Positions 24,641-35,870 are shown, counted from the first letter of the stretch. The stretch is 64,000 nucleotides of DNA from Gnetum montanum (GCA_015680685.1 MNCI01033354.1:414062-478061); one strand, 5' to 3'. Notes: generated from the letters alone by a model not told the origin. Numbers and translations are program-made.

Positions 24641-25292
24641 TTGGTTCCCATTGCTGCCTCAGAGGGAGCTTCAAATCCGCAGTCTCTGAAACAGGGAAAT
24701 TGCATTGAGGGCAACTCAAGCGCGGAACTGTACATTGCTGCTCAACATATGTTGCTGGTCCATGCAACCGCCGTTGATGTTTACAGAAACAGTTTTCAGA
24801 GTTTGCACAAGAACCCCATCGGCATTACTCTCCATACTAACTGGATTGACAGTTCCATGCCAATGTCTTTTAGACACCATTCATAGATTGAGTCCATTAA
24901 AATCATGGAATGCTGTAACTTGGAGATTTCAAAAAATTGTTTTGCAGAGATGACTACTCTTGAAAAGCTACACATCTGGAACTGCTGCAGCAACTGCAAA
25001 AGTACCAAAACTTCCTTGTCTGAATAACCAAAATCGCCTTAGATCTGTGTCTGTGTGTAATGTCTGTGATAGTCACATTCATCATGCTAGAGCCATGTTG
25101 CCTTTCCCATTCCTCTCTGGAATGGAGGAGTTGCCCGATAATATGGAAAATCTATGCCAATTATATTTTCTTGAATTAAAAGATCATGCTTTGGTGCAGT
25201 TGACACAGTCTATTGGCCATCATTCACTTCCACAGATGTTGCGATTGACCGAGATGTGGAATCTACAAAAGCTATCAGAGATGGTCTTTTAA
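24641..25292 (+). pseudogene. LRR-like host gene fragment in the D 5' LTR
   Basis: Readable pieces include IESIKIMECCNLEI (near 24888), MTTLEKLHIWNC (near 24950) and, in 24960-25292, LPDNMENLCQLYFLELKDHA followed by LTQSIGHHSLPQMLRLTEMW. The regular Leu spacing resembles the LRR part of plant NBS-LRR resistance proteins. Pieces lie in different frames, no NB-ARC or TIR motif is present, and there are stops. The second D LTR has the same fragment (29661-30130). It looks like a captured piece of a host gene carried inside the LTR. The upstream part (24641-24880) is protein-like but not recognised. Confidence 0.55.
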
Positions 25293-25384
25293 GTCTCAAA
25301 TATTTGTATATTAAGGTGCGTTGGAGTCTACAGTAGCTTCTTGCTCTAAGGAACCTTCAGCAACTGGGATACCTATTTATATTG

Positions 25385-26390
25385 TTAGAATTTACAGCAA
25401 CTACCTCCAACTCTCGACAACTTGAGAACTTTGGTAGGCCTGGAGATTGTGACAACGGGCATTAGGTTAGAGTAGTTGGCATGGTGAAAGCCATGGACAA
25501 GCACTTGGCGAGTCTCGTTCAGTCCGGCTGAGTACGAAGTCAAGCTCTGTGGCGAGTAATGGCACATGGGAGCATCCACAACTTCCTTTCGTAGTGGCAC
25601 CATCTGCATGCCCACTTGGGCATTGTCATTGAACAAAACAACTGACATTATGTATCCACTCTGCATCATTTTCCTGCATGTGGCTATGAAGCGTACCATG
25701 GCCTCAAAGACGCAACCCGGGAGCTAGTTGTGGGACTCCTGGAATTTGGCCATTTGTAGCTTCTCGTCAATGGAAGCAATGGAGCCTCACCTACCGACCA
25801 CGAAAATGACGTGGTGCGGGCTGCTATGTCAGTGCCTGCAGGTGAAGCCATGACCATCCTGCGTCACGTGGCTGTTGACATCTGGTGCCGACTTGACCGG
25901 CTCGTGTCACAGCTTTTGCATGTTGTATGACTGCTTGCAGTTGCCGTTCTTATGTAGTGGCTCATCTGACATGCAGAAATGGTTACCTAGTACTGCACTA
26001 GAAATGTGATCATAGCAAAGATAAACTGTGCAAATAGCTTGGTAGCACTGGATTGGCAGCTACATGGGTGCATGGATGTGAATGCAACGTATTGGAACTA
26101 GAATGTTAACCCTAACTCAAACGGTATCAATACAAACGATGCAGATTGCTCGATGTGGAGCATGGTGAGGCGAATCTTTGTTACCAATGTGATACTTGCA
26201 GGGCCATCCACTGGTATGGCCACGTGGCTATCATTATCGAGCAATCTCGGTTGGGCTTTATCTTTAGTAGAAAAACGACAGCGCAGCGGAGGTTGTGTAC
26301 AAAAGAGTGCAGCATGGTAATTTTCTTGTCACCACCACTCTTTCTAGAAGAAATATCGTAACACAGCCATGGCCATTACTCATCTCTAGG
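25385..26390 (-). pseudogene. Unrecognised minus-strand gene fragment in the D 5' LTR
   Basis: The minus-strand frame 25385-25699 (104 codons) contains FIATCRKMMQSGYIMSVVLF. It aligns with minus-strand frames at about 36120-36370 in the other D LTR. Further upstream on the minus strand (25800-26390) the counterpart of the 36511-36897 membrane-like protein appears with stops. Together they suggest one host gene lying antisense to D. I do not recognise the family. Local GC is clearly higher here than in the flanking DNA, which supports a separate origin. Confidence 0.4.
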
Positions 26391-27105
26391 CTGGCATGCC
26401 TCTTCCACCTGCTTTGTTAGATTTCATGTTAGCTTATCTGAGACATTAAGGATGCCGAACTTGGCATTTATACTAATTTAAATGGATTAGTATTGGATTT
26501 TTCAATATTCACCTATTTAAAAAATACTTATTTTTAAACATTGTTGAAGTATAAATAAGACATATAACTTTGTAACTAGTGGTGGGCACTCAACAAAAAC
26601 CCAAGGTGCACCTATGGGGCACCTAGAATTGATACCCAAGCAGACCCACATCAAGTTGAAGTCAATTTTCTTTAAAGAATTATTAAGGATTTGTTCAACC
26701 TTGTGGTAACTATAGACCATTGGAGTCCATTGTTAGGTTGTTGAGGTTGATGCATTATGGAAACAGCAAGGCAAGGTAGAATCACAGATTAGGTGAAGTC
26801 TTTTTGTAATCCTCATAATCTATGCTTGTATTTATGACTTCAATTTAATTTAATCATAAATTTTCATTCTTGAACTTGTGATTAGAAGTTAGGATGACGA
26901 TTTATGTTTTTACTTATGAGTGATAGTCATAAATGTGGAATTTGTTTGAATTCGATTCTAATAATTTATTTTCTTGATGATCTTTTGACTTTTGAACCAT
27001 TTTTCTATAGATAGGACTCACAGGTCAATCACAAGCAAGGTGACTTTTCTATAATGAAAGATAATTATTAAAGTAATCTAACACTGAATTTTGCCTGACT
27101 CGTCA
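26391..27105 (+). other. 3' portion of the D 5' LTR, non-coding
   Basis: AT-rich, no coding signal. Matches about 37040-37759. It ends at the primer-binding site. Confidence 0.6.
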
Positions 27106-27133
27106 ATTTTGGCACTGTTGCTGAGGAAGCTGG
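27106..27133 (+). promoter_or_regulatory. Primer-binding site of D
   Basis: ATTTTGGCACTGTTGCTGAG begins immediately after the LTR and differs by a few transitions from the TTGGCGCCGTTGCCGGGG-type site used by many plant gypsy elements (that site is general knowledge). Confidence 0.65.
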
Positions 27134-29063
27134 TAGAGTTAATCTTCATCAAGGGTTAAGTATATTTTACTTTTATTTATTTTTTTCATCTTTCTTTTTA
27201 AAATTTAAATTAAATGTTCAAAAATGGTATCCATTTTTCTATTTATTTTCATTTTCTTTTATTTTGTAGTGTTAGAAATGGACTCCCTTAATTATTTTGC
27301 TTATTAGTTGCCCATGAATGTGCTAAAAAAGATTAACCAAACAACAAAAAAATCCACAAGATATTATAAATTTTAATCACATACCATATTATAAAGGCAA
27401 AACAAAATTAAGGAAAAACCAATAGTCTACAACTTTTACCTTGAAAAATGTGGAGGGTAATAGCATCTTCTATTGTTAGTTGGGACTCTAAAGAATTTAG
27501 TAGCATCATGTCTAGAATGCATAGAAGAAGGACAACTCCTATCTTGAAATGAATAGGTTTAAACCCAAAATCCAACTAAGGGTGAGCCTTAAATTAATAA
27601 GTGTCTTATACATTCTAAATTTCATTGTTTTTAGACAATATTCTTTAAGTACAATGTTCATAAGTCAAGGTGGCTAAATAGCTTAGTTTAGGGTAATGCT
27701 TATTAGTGTTTGGTTTTTATTAAATATTTGCTTGGATGAGTCACTAAGGTGAAAAGAGTACGTTATATGAGACCTAGTTTATTTGGTGGTAAAAGCATCT
27801 ACCAATATTAAGTAAGATCAATGCCATTTGAGCAACCCTTTAGAAAATGAATTTAGCTTTGATAAGAACTTTACAATTGAGATAATGCTCTAAGCTTACA
27901 ATTTCAAGCATCCCACAAGAACCCCCTTCTGTAAGCAAGAGTGTTTAAGGGTCAGACAACAATTACCAATCCAATAATATGCAACTACCTTAGAACTAGG
28001 ATATAACACTAGCAGTGAAGGAGTGACTTCTCCATAGTTGATATCTCAATGGGCACCTTCACTTCTAATCATTTCTCTTACTCCATTATTTAGTTACTTT
28101 AATTTTTCTTCTTTGTATCTTTCAAACTATTGTTTTCTTTTGTTTTGTTTTTTTTTGTTTACCTCGTTTTAACATTTTCTATTCCTCTTTTTCATTTTTG
28201 TTGAGTTATTTTTCATTTTTTTTGCATCACCATTTTTTCTAACTTTTGTGGATAGGTTTTCTTTGTGTTTTCCATCATGTCTTCCATAGGTGTCGATGGT
28301 CAAGATCCCTACTATGGTGGTCAATGATGGATATTAACATTTTTTCACCCATTGCCTTTGGTAGCTTCTTAGTCATTTGGATATATAAAACACAAGGAAA
28401 TTCTTGCTTTTGGTATATCCTTTGACCATGTTTCATTTTAATAATTTATGTTTGCTAATTAACCTAGGTATGTTACATACCTTAGTTTAATTACTTGGGA
28501 GGGGGTGTGGTGGATGTGTGGTGGGATAACTAATTAATAAATGATATGATAGTAGGGTATAACTAACATGGAAGTTAAGCCAAGAACAAGTTAGGAAATG
28601 AGTTAGATGTAAGTAATGTATATTGAATCCTTAAATCATAGAAAAGGTTTAGACCTTGAGGTTATAAGACATTTTTACACCTAATGAAGCAAACCTTGTG
28701 AAGTGATATTAAGTCCAATTAATCCTAGGTAGGACCTTCCTAACCAAGTTACATGTGGATTCATATTCAATAATAAGAATTTGTTATCAATAGAGGAATA
28801 AACATATATACATAATTAGCAAATAAATATTTGAACATTTGGACAATGAACAAGTTAATTTTTGTTTTGTTACTGTTATTAAATGTCTACATGTTTTTAA
28901 ATGTATTAAATTTTGAATAACTAAAAAAATATCTAGAAATAGCAATAGCATAATTTTATTTTGTTTATAGTTACATATCTATTAATTTTTTTCTAAATTT
29001 AATTTTATTTATTTTATTTTTGTCTTTATGGCTAGGCATGGGTCAAAGGTTAGTCAAGTGCTG
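27134..29063 (+). other. D internal region without coding domains
   Basis: 1.9 kb, AT-rich, with a T-rich stretch at 28080-28260. I see no gag, protease, RT or integrase motif on either strand and no open frame of note. The purine tract expected before 29064 is not clear. Confidence 0.6.
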
Positions 29064-30183
29064 TGTTAAACTCCAAATTTATTTAATTTTAAAATAAGTA
29101 TCCTTATAAAATTCTTACATTTCAATCAATTTTATTTTATATTGCATATTTTTAATTATTTTATTAGTATTTAATTAATGTTTATTTTAGTTTATTATAT
29201 ATTGTATTAATATGATTATAGTTTATATTATACATGCACATTATATATAAAGTATATAAACATTATATACAGAATCAGGGCAATGTTAGCATGGTCAACA
29301 ACGCTTTGTTGAAGTTGCACATCACGAACACCAGTAACGCCATATACCAGAACGGCCACGGCTGCGGTGAATGCTTTAAAGTCTGCTGCACCGACTAGAA
29401 TTCGCTCTGTGCCGCCAACGCGGTCACCTTCTCATATAATATGGCCGACCTGGAGTTAGAACCAATGATGCTTTGGGATGATCGGGAATCATGGACTCAG
29501 TCTCAGTGCAATGGCGATAACAACGAGTTAAATCAAATCCTTCCCCAGAGCCATGTTCAGGAACCTTTGGTTACTATTGTCCCATCAAAGGGAGCTTCAA
29601 ATCCGCAGTCTTTGAAATAGGGAAATTACATCGACGGCAACTCACGCATAGAACCATACATTGTTGCTCAACATATGCTGTTGGCCCATGCAGCCGCCGT
29701 TGACAAAAACAGTTTTCAGAGTTTGCAAAAGAGCTCCATTGGCATTACTCGCAACACTAACTAAATTGGCAGTTCCTTGCCAATGTCTCTTGGACACCTT
29801 TCACAGATTGAGTCCATTAAAATCATGGAATGTTGTAACTTGGAGATTTCAGAAAATTATTTTGCAAAGATGACTACTCTTGAAAAGCTACATACCTGGA
29901 ACTACTGCAGCAAATGCAAAGTACCAAAACTTCCCTATCTGAATCACCACAACCACCTTAGATTTATGTCCATGCCTAAATACAGGCCAGATTACCTTTC
30001 CCATTCCTCTATAGAGTCACCTTCACAATGCTGAAGCCAGATTACCTTTAACATTCCTCTCTAGAGTGGAAGAGTTGCCCAATAATATGGAAAATACAGG
30101 CCAATTATATTTTCTTGAATTAAAAGACTATGCTTTGGTAGTTGCCAAAATCTCTCAACCACCATCTTTCTGTACCATCTTTC
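29064..30183 (+). repeat. D 3' LTR, left part
   Basis: Starts TGTTAAACTCC and is collinear with the first D LTR. It includes the second copy of the LRR-like fragment. It ends at CTTTC (30179-30183), the target site of F. Confidence 0.75.
29440..30130 (+). pseudogene. LRR-like host gene fragment in the D 3' LTR
   Basis: Second copy of the fragment at 24641-25292. 29777-30034 reads IESIKIMECCNLEI, then MTTLEKLHTWNY. A Trp- and Gln-rich part upstream (LWDDRESWTQSQCNGDNN near 29473) is open here and protein-like, but I do not recognise it. The copy is cut by F at 30184, before the end of the LRR part. Confidence 0.5.
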
Positions 30184-30291
30184 TGTTGACGCATAAATTT
30201 TGGACACAGCAAGGGAAAATTTTGTTTAAGGAGACTATTGCTTAGGGCACCTCCTATACGGGTACCAAGAACAAAGAATAGCCTCATTTCA

Positions 30292-31245
30292 AGAAAGGTA
30301 AGTTATGTTTTAAAAAGTAAACCAAATTAAAAAATTGAAAATTAAAATCGAATGCCCGTAAGTAACTAAAATAAATAAATTTCACTAGTCGTGATGGTGT
30401 CGCCAGTTCGTCACTGTCCAGAGAGTACCTGTTGGTAAGAGTACCCGCTGCCCAACAAAAAAACTATGATCGCTGCCTAAAGAAGAAGAGAGAAAGGGAT
30501 GTCGCTACTGTCTAAATAGCACTACCATGTGCTTCTGTCGTGCTGCGTAGTGCGTAGTGGAGAGACAGGGAGCGGATCTAAGTGCCATCCACGTGATTGA
30601 TACACTGCTGGCAAAGAAAAGAGAACCGCCGTCACCTGCGAGACACTGTCCAGCACTGCCACTCACCCACGTAACTGCCTACAACGCCTACGTTCTGCGT
30701 AATGCCCGCCATCACTACTGCCATGAACGCTGTTGGTTTCGGCCAGCAACACCCGCCACCACTGACCATAACTCCCCCTGCCATGCCATGACTATCAATA
30801 ACCTGTGAAGAAAATGGCCACGTCTACCACCACGCAATGTGGGTTTTAACAGCTGCACGTGCCACTCTTTCCGTTCTACTTCCCATAGAAACCTACACAC
30901 CAACGATAAAAGTGAAAGCCCAACCATTCAAAAGGGGATGTAACTGCCTTTTTAACTTCTGAGATTTCAGAGTTTGTAATTCTGCTGTTCTAGTAGGCCA
31001 GAGTTTGTAATTCTGCTGTTCTAGTAGGCTATTTGAAACATTGAGAGAAAATTGATCTTTATGCTGATGCTGTTGGATTCCTGCAGGCTGCACCCAGCAG
31101 TGACTCTAACGGCTCCGCAGTTGCCTGCAACTTTCCATTTTAGTGTCCCAGCTTCTCCTCCGTGCCAAAGCCGGTCAAACATGCCCCCTGCTCTACCAGA
31201 GTTGCAGAGGATGTGAGGCAGATTTCTGCACATAGATCCATCAGG
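30292..31245 (-). other. Interior of LTR F, left of C2
   Basis: GC-richer than its surroundings. Overlapping short frames on both strands (30557-31260) give no recognised protein. I treat it as LTR sequence, perhaps a leader. Confidence 0.45.
30968..31029 (+). repeat. Perfect 31-bp tandem duplication
   Basis: 30968-30998 and 30999-31029 are identical (start CAGAGTTTGTAATTCTGC). Identity in an otherwise decayed region implies a recent duplication. Confidence 0.9.
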
Positions 31246-31250
31246 ACCAT

Positions 31251-31607
31251 TGCTGGCCATGGTTATCCTGCTAAATTTAGGTTCCTAAAATTCAGCTACG
31301 GTTGTCCTGCTAAATTTAGGCTACAGTTATCTTACTAAATTTAGGTTATGGTTATTAAAATAGCGGATGATTATTTAGTTATTTAAAGGACCTCCCTCAC
31401 CTCAATTTTTGTACCCATCACATACATCCCCTTTCGTTCCCATTCTTACATTGCAAGAGAGAGAGGCTTCTTCTTGTTCTCTCCTTGTGATGAAGAGAGA
31501 AGCTTGTTATTTCCATTTTTGATAATAAGATCCTTTTGCATTTGCCTGTGGTTCAATTACTCTTTATTTTCATCTCATTTCATATTTTGCTACCAGATTT
31601 GCTAACA
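31251..31607 (+). repeat. C2 5' LTR
   Basis: 357 bp, TGCTGGCC...CTAACA. U3 has three copies of the palindrome CTAAATTTAG (31271, 31310, 31335) within repeat units of about 26-39 bp. Confidence 0.9.
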
Positions 31608-31622
31608 GTGGTATTGGAGCGA
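31608..31622 (+). promoter_or_regulatory. Primer-binding site of C2
   Basis: GTGGTATTGGAGCGAG directly follows the LTR and resembles TGGTATCAGAGC, the initiator-methionine-tRNA site of copia elements. Confidence 0.75.
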
Positions 31623-31660
31623 GGTTCATAGTGTTGCAGATTGTGCATACAATTTTACAA

Positions 31661-31840
31661 AATGGCTGGCAAATACAAAATAGAGAAGTTCAATGGAAGC
31701 AACTTCACATTGTGGAAAATGAAGATACATGCAATTTTGCGTAAAGATAATTGCCTGCTATTGGAGAAAGGCCACGAGAGGTCATGGATGACGGCAAGTG
31801 AAATGAAAAGAATCCTCAGGGGAATGTGGCAAGTACCTCA
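31661..31840 (+). pseudogene. gag: C2 Gag N-terminal fragment
   Basis: Starts MAGKYKIEKFNGSNFTLWK, the typical opening of copia Gag. Only about 50 codons remain before the sequence jumps to the protease region. Most of the capsid and the zinc knuckle are missing, so an internal deletion is inferred. Confidence 0.8.
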
Positions 31841-32035
31841 TATGATGGTGATGTTCTATATAGTGAGGCAACTATTGTTGAAGGTAGACAGAAGCTCATT
31901 GATGCTTGGATCTTGGATTCAGGAGCAACATGGCACATGACCTCTCGGAGAGAATGGTTTTATCACTACAAACCAATCTCAGAAGGATATGTGTACATGG
32001 AAAATGATCATGCTTTGAAAATCACTGGTATTTGA
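31841..32035 (+). pseudogene. pol: C2 aspartic protease
   Basis: WILDSGATWHMT (active-site DSG codons at 31916-31924) is the copia protease signature. The frame 31826-32035 ends in a stop near a run of T, and coding resumes in another frame at 32052, consistent with a small indel near 32030. Confidence 0.85.
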
Positions 32036-32051
32036 TACTATCAAGATAAAG

Positions 32052-33107
32052 ATGTATGATGGCACTATTCGCACCATACAAGAGGTACGACATGTGGAGG
32101 GCCTGAAGAAAAATCTACCATCTTTAGGACAACTAGATGATGTTGGGTGCAAAACTCATATAGAGAATGGGATCTTGAAGATTACCAAAGGTGCACTTGT
32201 GGTAATGAAGGCAGAAAAGGTTGCTGCAAATTTGTACATACTTATGGAGAACACACATCAAGTGGGAGAGTCTTCTGTTGCATCAACTAGTTTGGAAGAA
32301 GAATCGACGATGTTGTGGCATCGAAAGCTTGGTCATATGTCAAAACAAGGTTTGAAGATTCTCTCTAAACAGAGACTACTTCCTGGGCTCAATTCGGTAT
32401 GTTTACCATTTTGTGAGCATTGTGTTACTAGTAAGCAACATAGATTAAAGTTTAGCACATCAACAGCTAAGAGTAGAGGCATCTTGGACTTGCTACAATC
32501 TGATGTTTGGCAAGCACCAGTGACTTCCCTAGGAGGAGCAAGATACTTTGTATCTTTCATTAATGATTTCTATAGGAGATGTTGGGTGTATCCAATCAAA
32601 AGGAAGGCAAATGTCTTTTCAGTCTTCAAAGTTTTTAGAGCGCAAGTAGAACTTGAGTCCGAACAAAGGATCAAGTGTCTAAGGATAGATAATGGAGGAG
32701 AATATAAAACTGATGAATTTAATGCATTTTGTCAACAAGAAGGCATTAAGAGGCAGTTCACAGTGGCACATACTCTTCAACAAAATGGAGTGGTAGAACG
32801 GATGAATAGAACCTTGCTAGAAAAAACAAGATCAATGTTGAAGGCTACAAATCTAACCAAGCCATTTTGGGTAGAAGTAATTAGTACGGCCTGCTATTTA
32901 ATCAATCGGTCTCCATCAACTACAATTGATCTAAAAACACCAATAGAAATGTGGACTGGTAAGCCAGCTATTTATTCTCATCTCCATACATATGGAAGTT
33001 TTGTGTATGTGATGTACAATGACCAAGAAAGATCAAAGTTGGACCCAAAGTCCAGGAAATGTATCTTCTTAGGATATGCTGATGGAGTTAAGGGGTATCA
33101 GTTGTGA
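32052..33107 (+). pseudogene. pol: C2 integrase
   Basis: 351 codons. The zinc-binding part has LWHRKLGHMSKQGL and CEHCVTSKQH (HHCC). The catalytic part has LLQSDVW, RIDNGGEY and NGVVERMNRT, which supply the DDE triad. The tail contains KSRKCIFLGYADGVKGY, as in copia integrases. A TGA at 33105-33107 ends the frame, then a short further stretch leads to the gap. Integrase inserts element cDNA in the nucleus. Confidence 0.9.
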
Positions 33108-33183
33108 GATCCCACTACCCGCAAGGTTGTCATCAGCAGAGATGTGATATTTGTAGAAGATAAAATGCAAGAGAAGGGAGATG

Positions 33184-33437
33184 NNNNNNNNNNNNNNNNN
33201 NNNNNNNNNNNNNNNNNNNNNNNNNNNNNNNNNNNNNNNNNNNNNNNNNNNNNNNNNNNNNNNNNNNNNNNNNNNNNNNNNNNNNNNNNNNNNNNNNNNN
33301 NNNNNNNNNNNNNNNNNNNNNNNNNNNNNNNNNNNNNNNNNNNNNNNNNNNNNNNNNNNNNNNNNNNNNNNNNNNNNNNNNNNNNNNNNNNNNNNNNNNN
33401 NNNNNNNNNNNNNNNNNNNNNNNNNNNNNNNNNNNNN
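33184..33437. other. Assembly gap (N) in C2 pol
   Basis: 254 unknown bases between integrase and RT. Frames spanning it are artefacts. Confidence 1.
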
Positions 33438-34014
33438 AAATAAATGGGTCTACAAGATCAAACATGATAGTAATGACCAAGTGGAGCGATATTGTGCAAG
33501 ATTAAAGGGATATGCTCAAAAAGAAGGAATTGACTTTAATGAGATATTTTCTCCTTTGGTTAGACTTACAACAGTCAGAGTAGTCCTAGCAATGTGTGCT
33601 ACATTTGACCTACATTTAGAACAACTAGATGTGAAAACTACCTTTTTGCATGGAGATCTTGAAGAAGAGATTTATATGCTTCAACCAGAAGGTTTTGTAG
33701 AAGAAGGCAAAGAGAACTTGGTTTGCAGGTTGAACAAATCTCTGTATGGTCTCAATCAGGCGCCAAGGTATTGGTACAAGAGATTTGACTTGTATATCAT
33801 GAGCCTTGGGTACAATAGACTCAGTGCAGACCCTTGTACATATTTCAAGAGGTTTGATGAAGATTTCATCATTTTGCTATTGTATGTGGATGACATGTTG
33901 GTTGTAGGTCCCAACAAAGAAAAAATCCAAGAATTGAAGGCACAGTTGGCTAGGGAATTTGATATGAAAGACTTGGGACTAGCAAAAAAGATTCTAGGGA
34001 TGCAAATTCACTGA
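33438..34014 (+). pseudogene. pol: C2 reverse transcriptase
   Basis: About 190 codons after the gap. Recognisable words are QLDVKTTFLHGDLEEEIYM, SLYGLNQAPRYWYKRF and LLYVDDMLVVG, with the catalytic YVDD at 33883-33894. The frame stops at 34012-34014 just after KKILGMQIH. A further stop lies near 34183 before RNase H resumes. The N-terminal RT part lies in the gap. Confidence 0.92.
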
Positions 34015-34203
34015 GACAGAAATAACAAGAAGATTTGGCTTTCTCAAAAAAATTGCTTGGGTAAGATCTTGCGATGCTTCAACATGCAAGATTGTAAGCC
34101 AATTTCTACCCCACTTCTTGTTAATTTCAAATTATCCTCTGAGATGTGTCCTAGAAATGAAGTAAAGAGGAATGATATGTCTTGAGTACCATATGCATCA
34201 ACA

Positions 34204-34764
34204 ATGGGAAGCCTAATATTTGCTATGATTTGTACAAGACCAGACATTGCACAAGTAGTGGGAGTAGTCAGTCGGTACATGGCAAATCCTGGACGAGAGC
34301 ATTGGAGTACTATTAAGAGAATCCTGAGATACATTAAGGGTACCTCAGATGTTGCATTATGTTATGGAGGATTTGAATTTACTATTAAAGGTTATGTGAA
34401 TTCAAATTTTGTAGGTGATCTAGATAAAAGAAAATCTACTACAGGCTATGTGTTTACACTTGCAAGAGGAGCTATAAGCTGGGTATCAAGATTGCAAACA
34501 GTAGTAGCATTATCTACAACAGAAGCAGAATACATGGTAGCTACACAAGCTTGCAAGGAAGCAATTTGGATTCAAAGGTTGTCAGAGGATCTTGGACACA
34601 AACAAGAGAAGATTCCTTTGTTTTGTGATAGTCAAAGCACCTTACATATTGCAAATAATCCAGCCTTTCATTCAAGGATAAAACACATAGGCATACAATT
34701 TCACTTTGTTCGTAACGTAGTAGAAGATGGAAGTGTGGATATGCAGAAGATACACCAAGGATAA
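34204..34764 (+). pseudogene. pol: C2 RNase H
   Basis: 186 codons. GSLIFAMICTRPDIAQ and ILRYIKGTSDVALCYGG connect RT to RNase H. GDLDKRKSTTGYVF, ALSTTEAEYMVATQACKEA and LFCDSQSTLHIANN carry the RNase H signature. The usual acidic residues in the first motif read GYVNSNFVGD, so one or more catalytic Asp may be lost. It ends in a stop at 34762-34764, short of the usual C-terminus. Confidence 0.88.
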
Positions 34765-34899
34765 TCTTGCAGATGTTCTGACCAAGCCGATTAACATGGA
34801 CAAATTTGACTGGAGTAGATCCTCATATGGCCTAGCAAAAACATAAGCAACATAGAAAGGCAAGGTAGAAAGGATGGTGTGGAGATATGATTGATCCTC

Positions 34900-34923
34900 A
34901 ATAAAAATCTCCAAGTGGGAGAT
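34900..34923 (+). promoter_or_regulatory. Polypurine tract of C2
   Basis: CAAGTGGGAGATTG directly before the 3' LTR. The AGTGGGAGATTG form is usual for plant copia elements. Confidence 0.75.
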
Positions 34924-35296
34924 TGCTGGCCATGGTTATCCTACTAAATTTAGGCTGCTAAAATTCAGCTACGGTTATCTTGCTAAATTTAGGCTACAGT
35001 TATCCTGCTAAGTTTAGGCTATGCTAAATTTAGGCTATGGTTATTAAAATAGTGGATGATTATTTAGTTATTTAAGGGACCTCCCTCACCTTAATTTTTG
35101 TACCCATCACATACATCCCCTTTCGATCCCATTCTTACATTGCAAGAGAGAGAGGCTTCTTCTTGTTCTCTCCTTGTGATGAAGAGAGAAGCTTGTTATT
35201 TCCATTTCTGATAATAAGATCCTTTTGCATTTTCCTGTGGTTCGATTACTCTTTATTTTCATCTCATTTCATATTTTGCTGCTAGATCTACTAACA
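34924..35296 (+). repeat. C2 3' LTR
   Basis: 373 bp. CTAAATTTAG at 34944, 34983 and 35024, plus CTAAGTTTAG at 35008. One extra unit compared with the 5' LTR explains most of the length difference. Confidence 0.9.
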
Positions 35297-35301
35297 ACCA
35301 T

Positions 35302-35870
35302 AACATTGACTTAGTAACTAAATTAAAGCCCCTAGATGTGGGACTGCTAATTTTGCTATTTCCAACTTAAATGTTGCACTGACTTTGCATCATTTTTGCT
35401 GTTTTTGAGTTTATGGCATGCTGGTTCAAATTCCAAGTTTGATTTATTATCATTTTGAACGTGGCTGCTATCAAAATTTTAGTAGCAAATATCTATTTGA
35501 TAATGGGCTTTTAGGGTGGTTAACTTTATTTCTACCACCTTTAACCAAACAAATTAAGCATAAAACCAAGAAACTCATCAATTGTATCAAGTATAATCAA
35601 ATGATAGTGATTGAGTTCTTAGCATGTTGATGTAGTAAAAAGAAGCAAATCACTAATGATTAATAACTTCCAAGAGTAAAATTAAGGTCACACGTTTTAA
35701 TTCCTAGTTTGGACCATAATATATATCAACATTTTTTTAATTAAATGCACCTCTATATATCAACAAATTTGTTTCAAATAAAGTAATGGTTTTAAATACT
35801 AAAATTATATCTTAGTGGTTAAACTAATTAATTGTGGCCATGCCTAGCATGGGTGATGTTTACATCAACA
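35302..35870 (-). other. Interior of LTR F, right of C2
   Basis: AT-rich, no coding signal. It ends in TACATCAACA, the F terminus. Confidence 0.5.

Larger units (their letters stand above)
24286..27105 (+). repeat. D 5' LTR, right part
   Basis: Collinear with 29265-30183 and then 35876-37759. It holds an LRR-like fragment (plus strand), a fragment of an unknown gene (minus strand) and a final AT-rich part. It ends CTGACTCGTCA. Confidence 0.75.
31251..35296 (+). mobile_element. Copia element C2, nearly full domain set
   Basis: LTRs are 31251-31607 and 34924-35296, with an exact ACCAT duplication (31246-31250 and 35297-35301). The order gag fragment, protease, integrase, RT, RNase H is that of Ty1/copia. 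LTRs differ at roughly 5 percent of positions by hand count, and the 3' LTR has one extra repeat unit. It is the innermost and youngest-looking insertion of its stack. Gag is mostly deleted, the frame is broken in several places and 254 bases are unknown, so it is not autonomous. Confidence 0.95.
30184..35870 (-). mobile_element. LTR F (minus strand), split by copia C2
   Basis: Bounded by TGTTGACGCA at 30184 and TACATCAACA at 35870, with CTTTC on the left (30179-30183) and CTTCC on the right (35871-35875). After C2 is removed, 1.6 kb remains. About 110 bp at its left end is the reverse complement of the last 110 bp of the E LTR, and about 30 bp at its right end is the reverse complement of the first bases of the E LTR. 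The interior does not match E. The likely reading is a solo LTR of a family related to E, in reverse. No internal coding is seen. Confidence 0.65.

Noticed and set aside
24641-24886. Possible intact small gene in the D LTR
   Set aside because: Overlapping frames in two phases, no start context, and the second D LTR copy has stops in the same place. Better seen as part of a captured fragment.
29340-29420. CGEC-type phrase reminiscent of expansin
   Set aside because: Only a few residues match and nothing else of an expansin is present on either side.
33144-33480. Open frames across the 33184-33437 gap
   Set aside because: They consist of unknown bases and carry no coding evidence.
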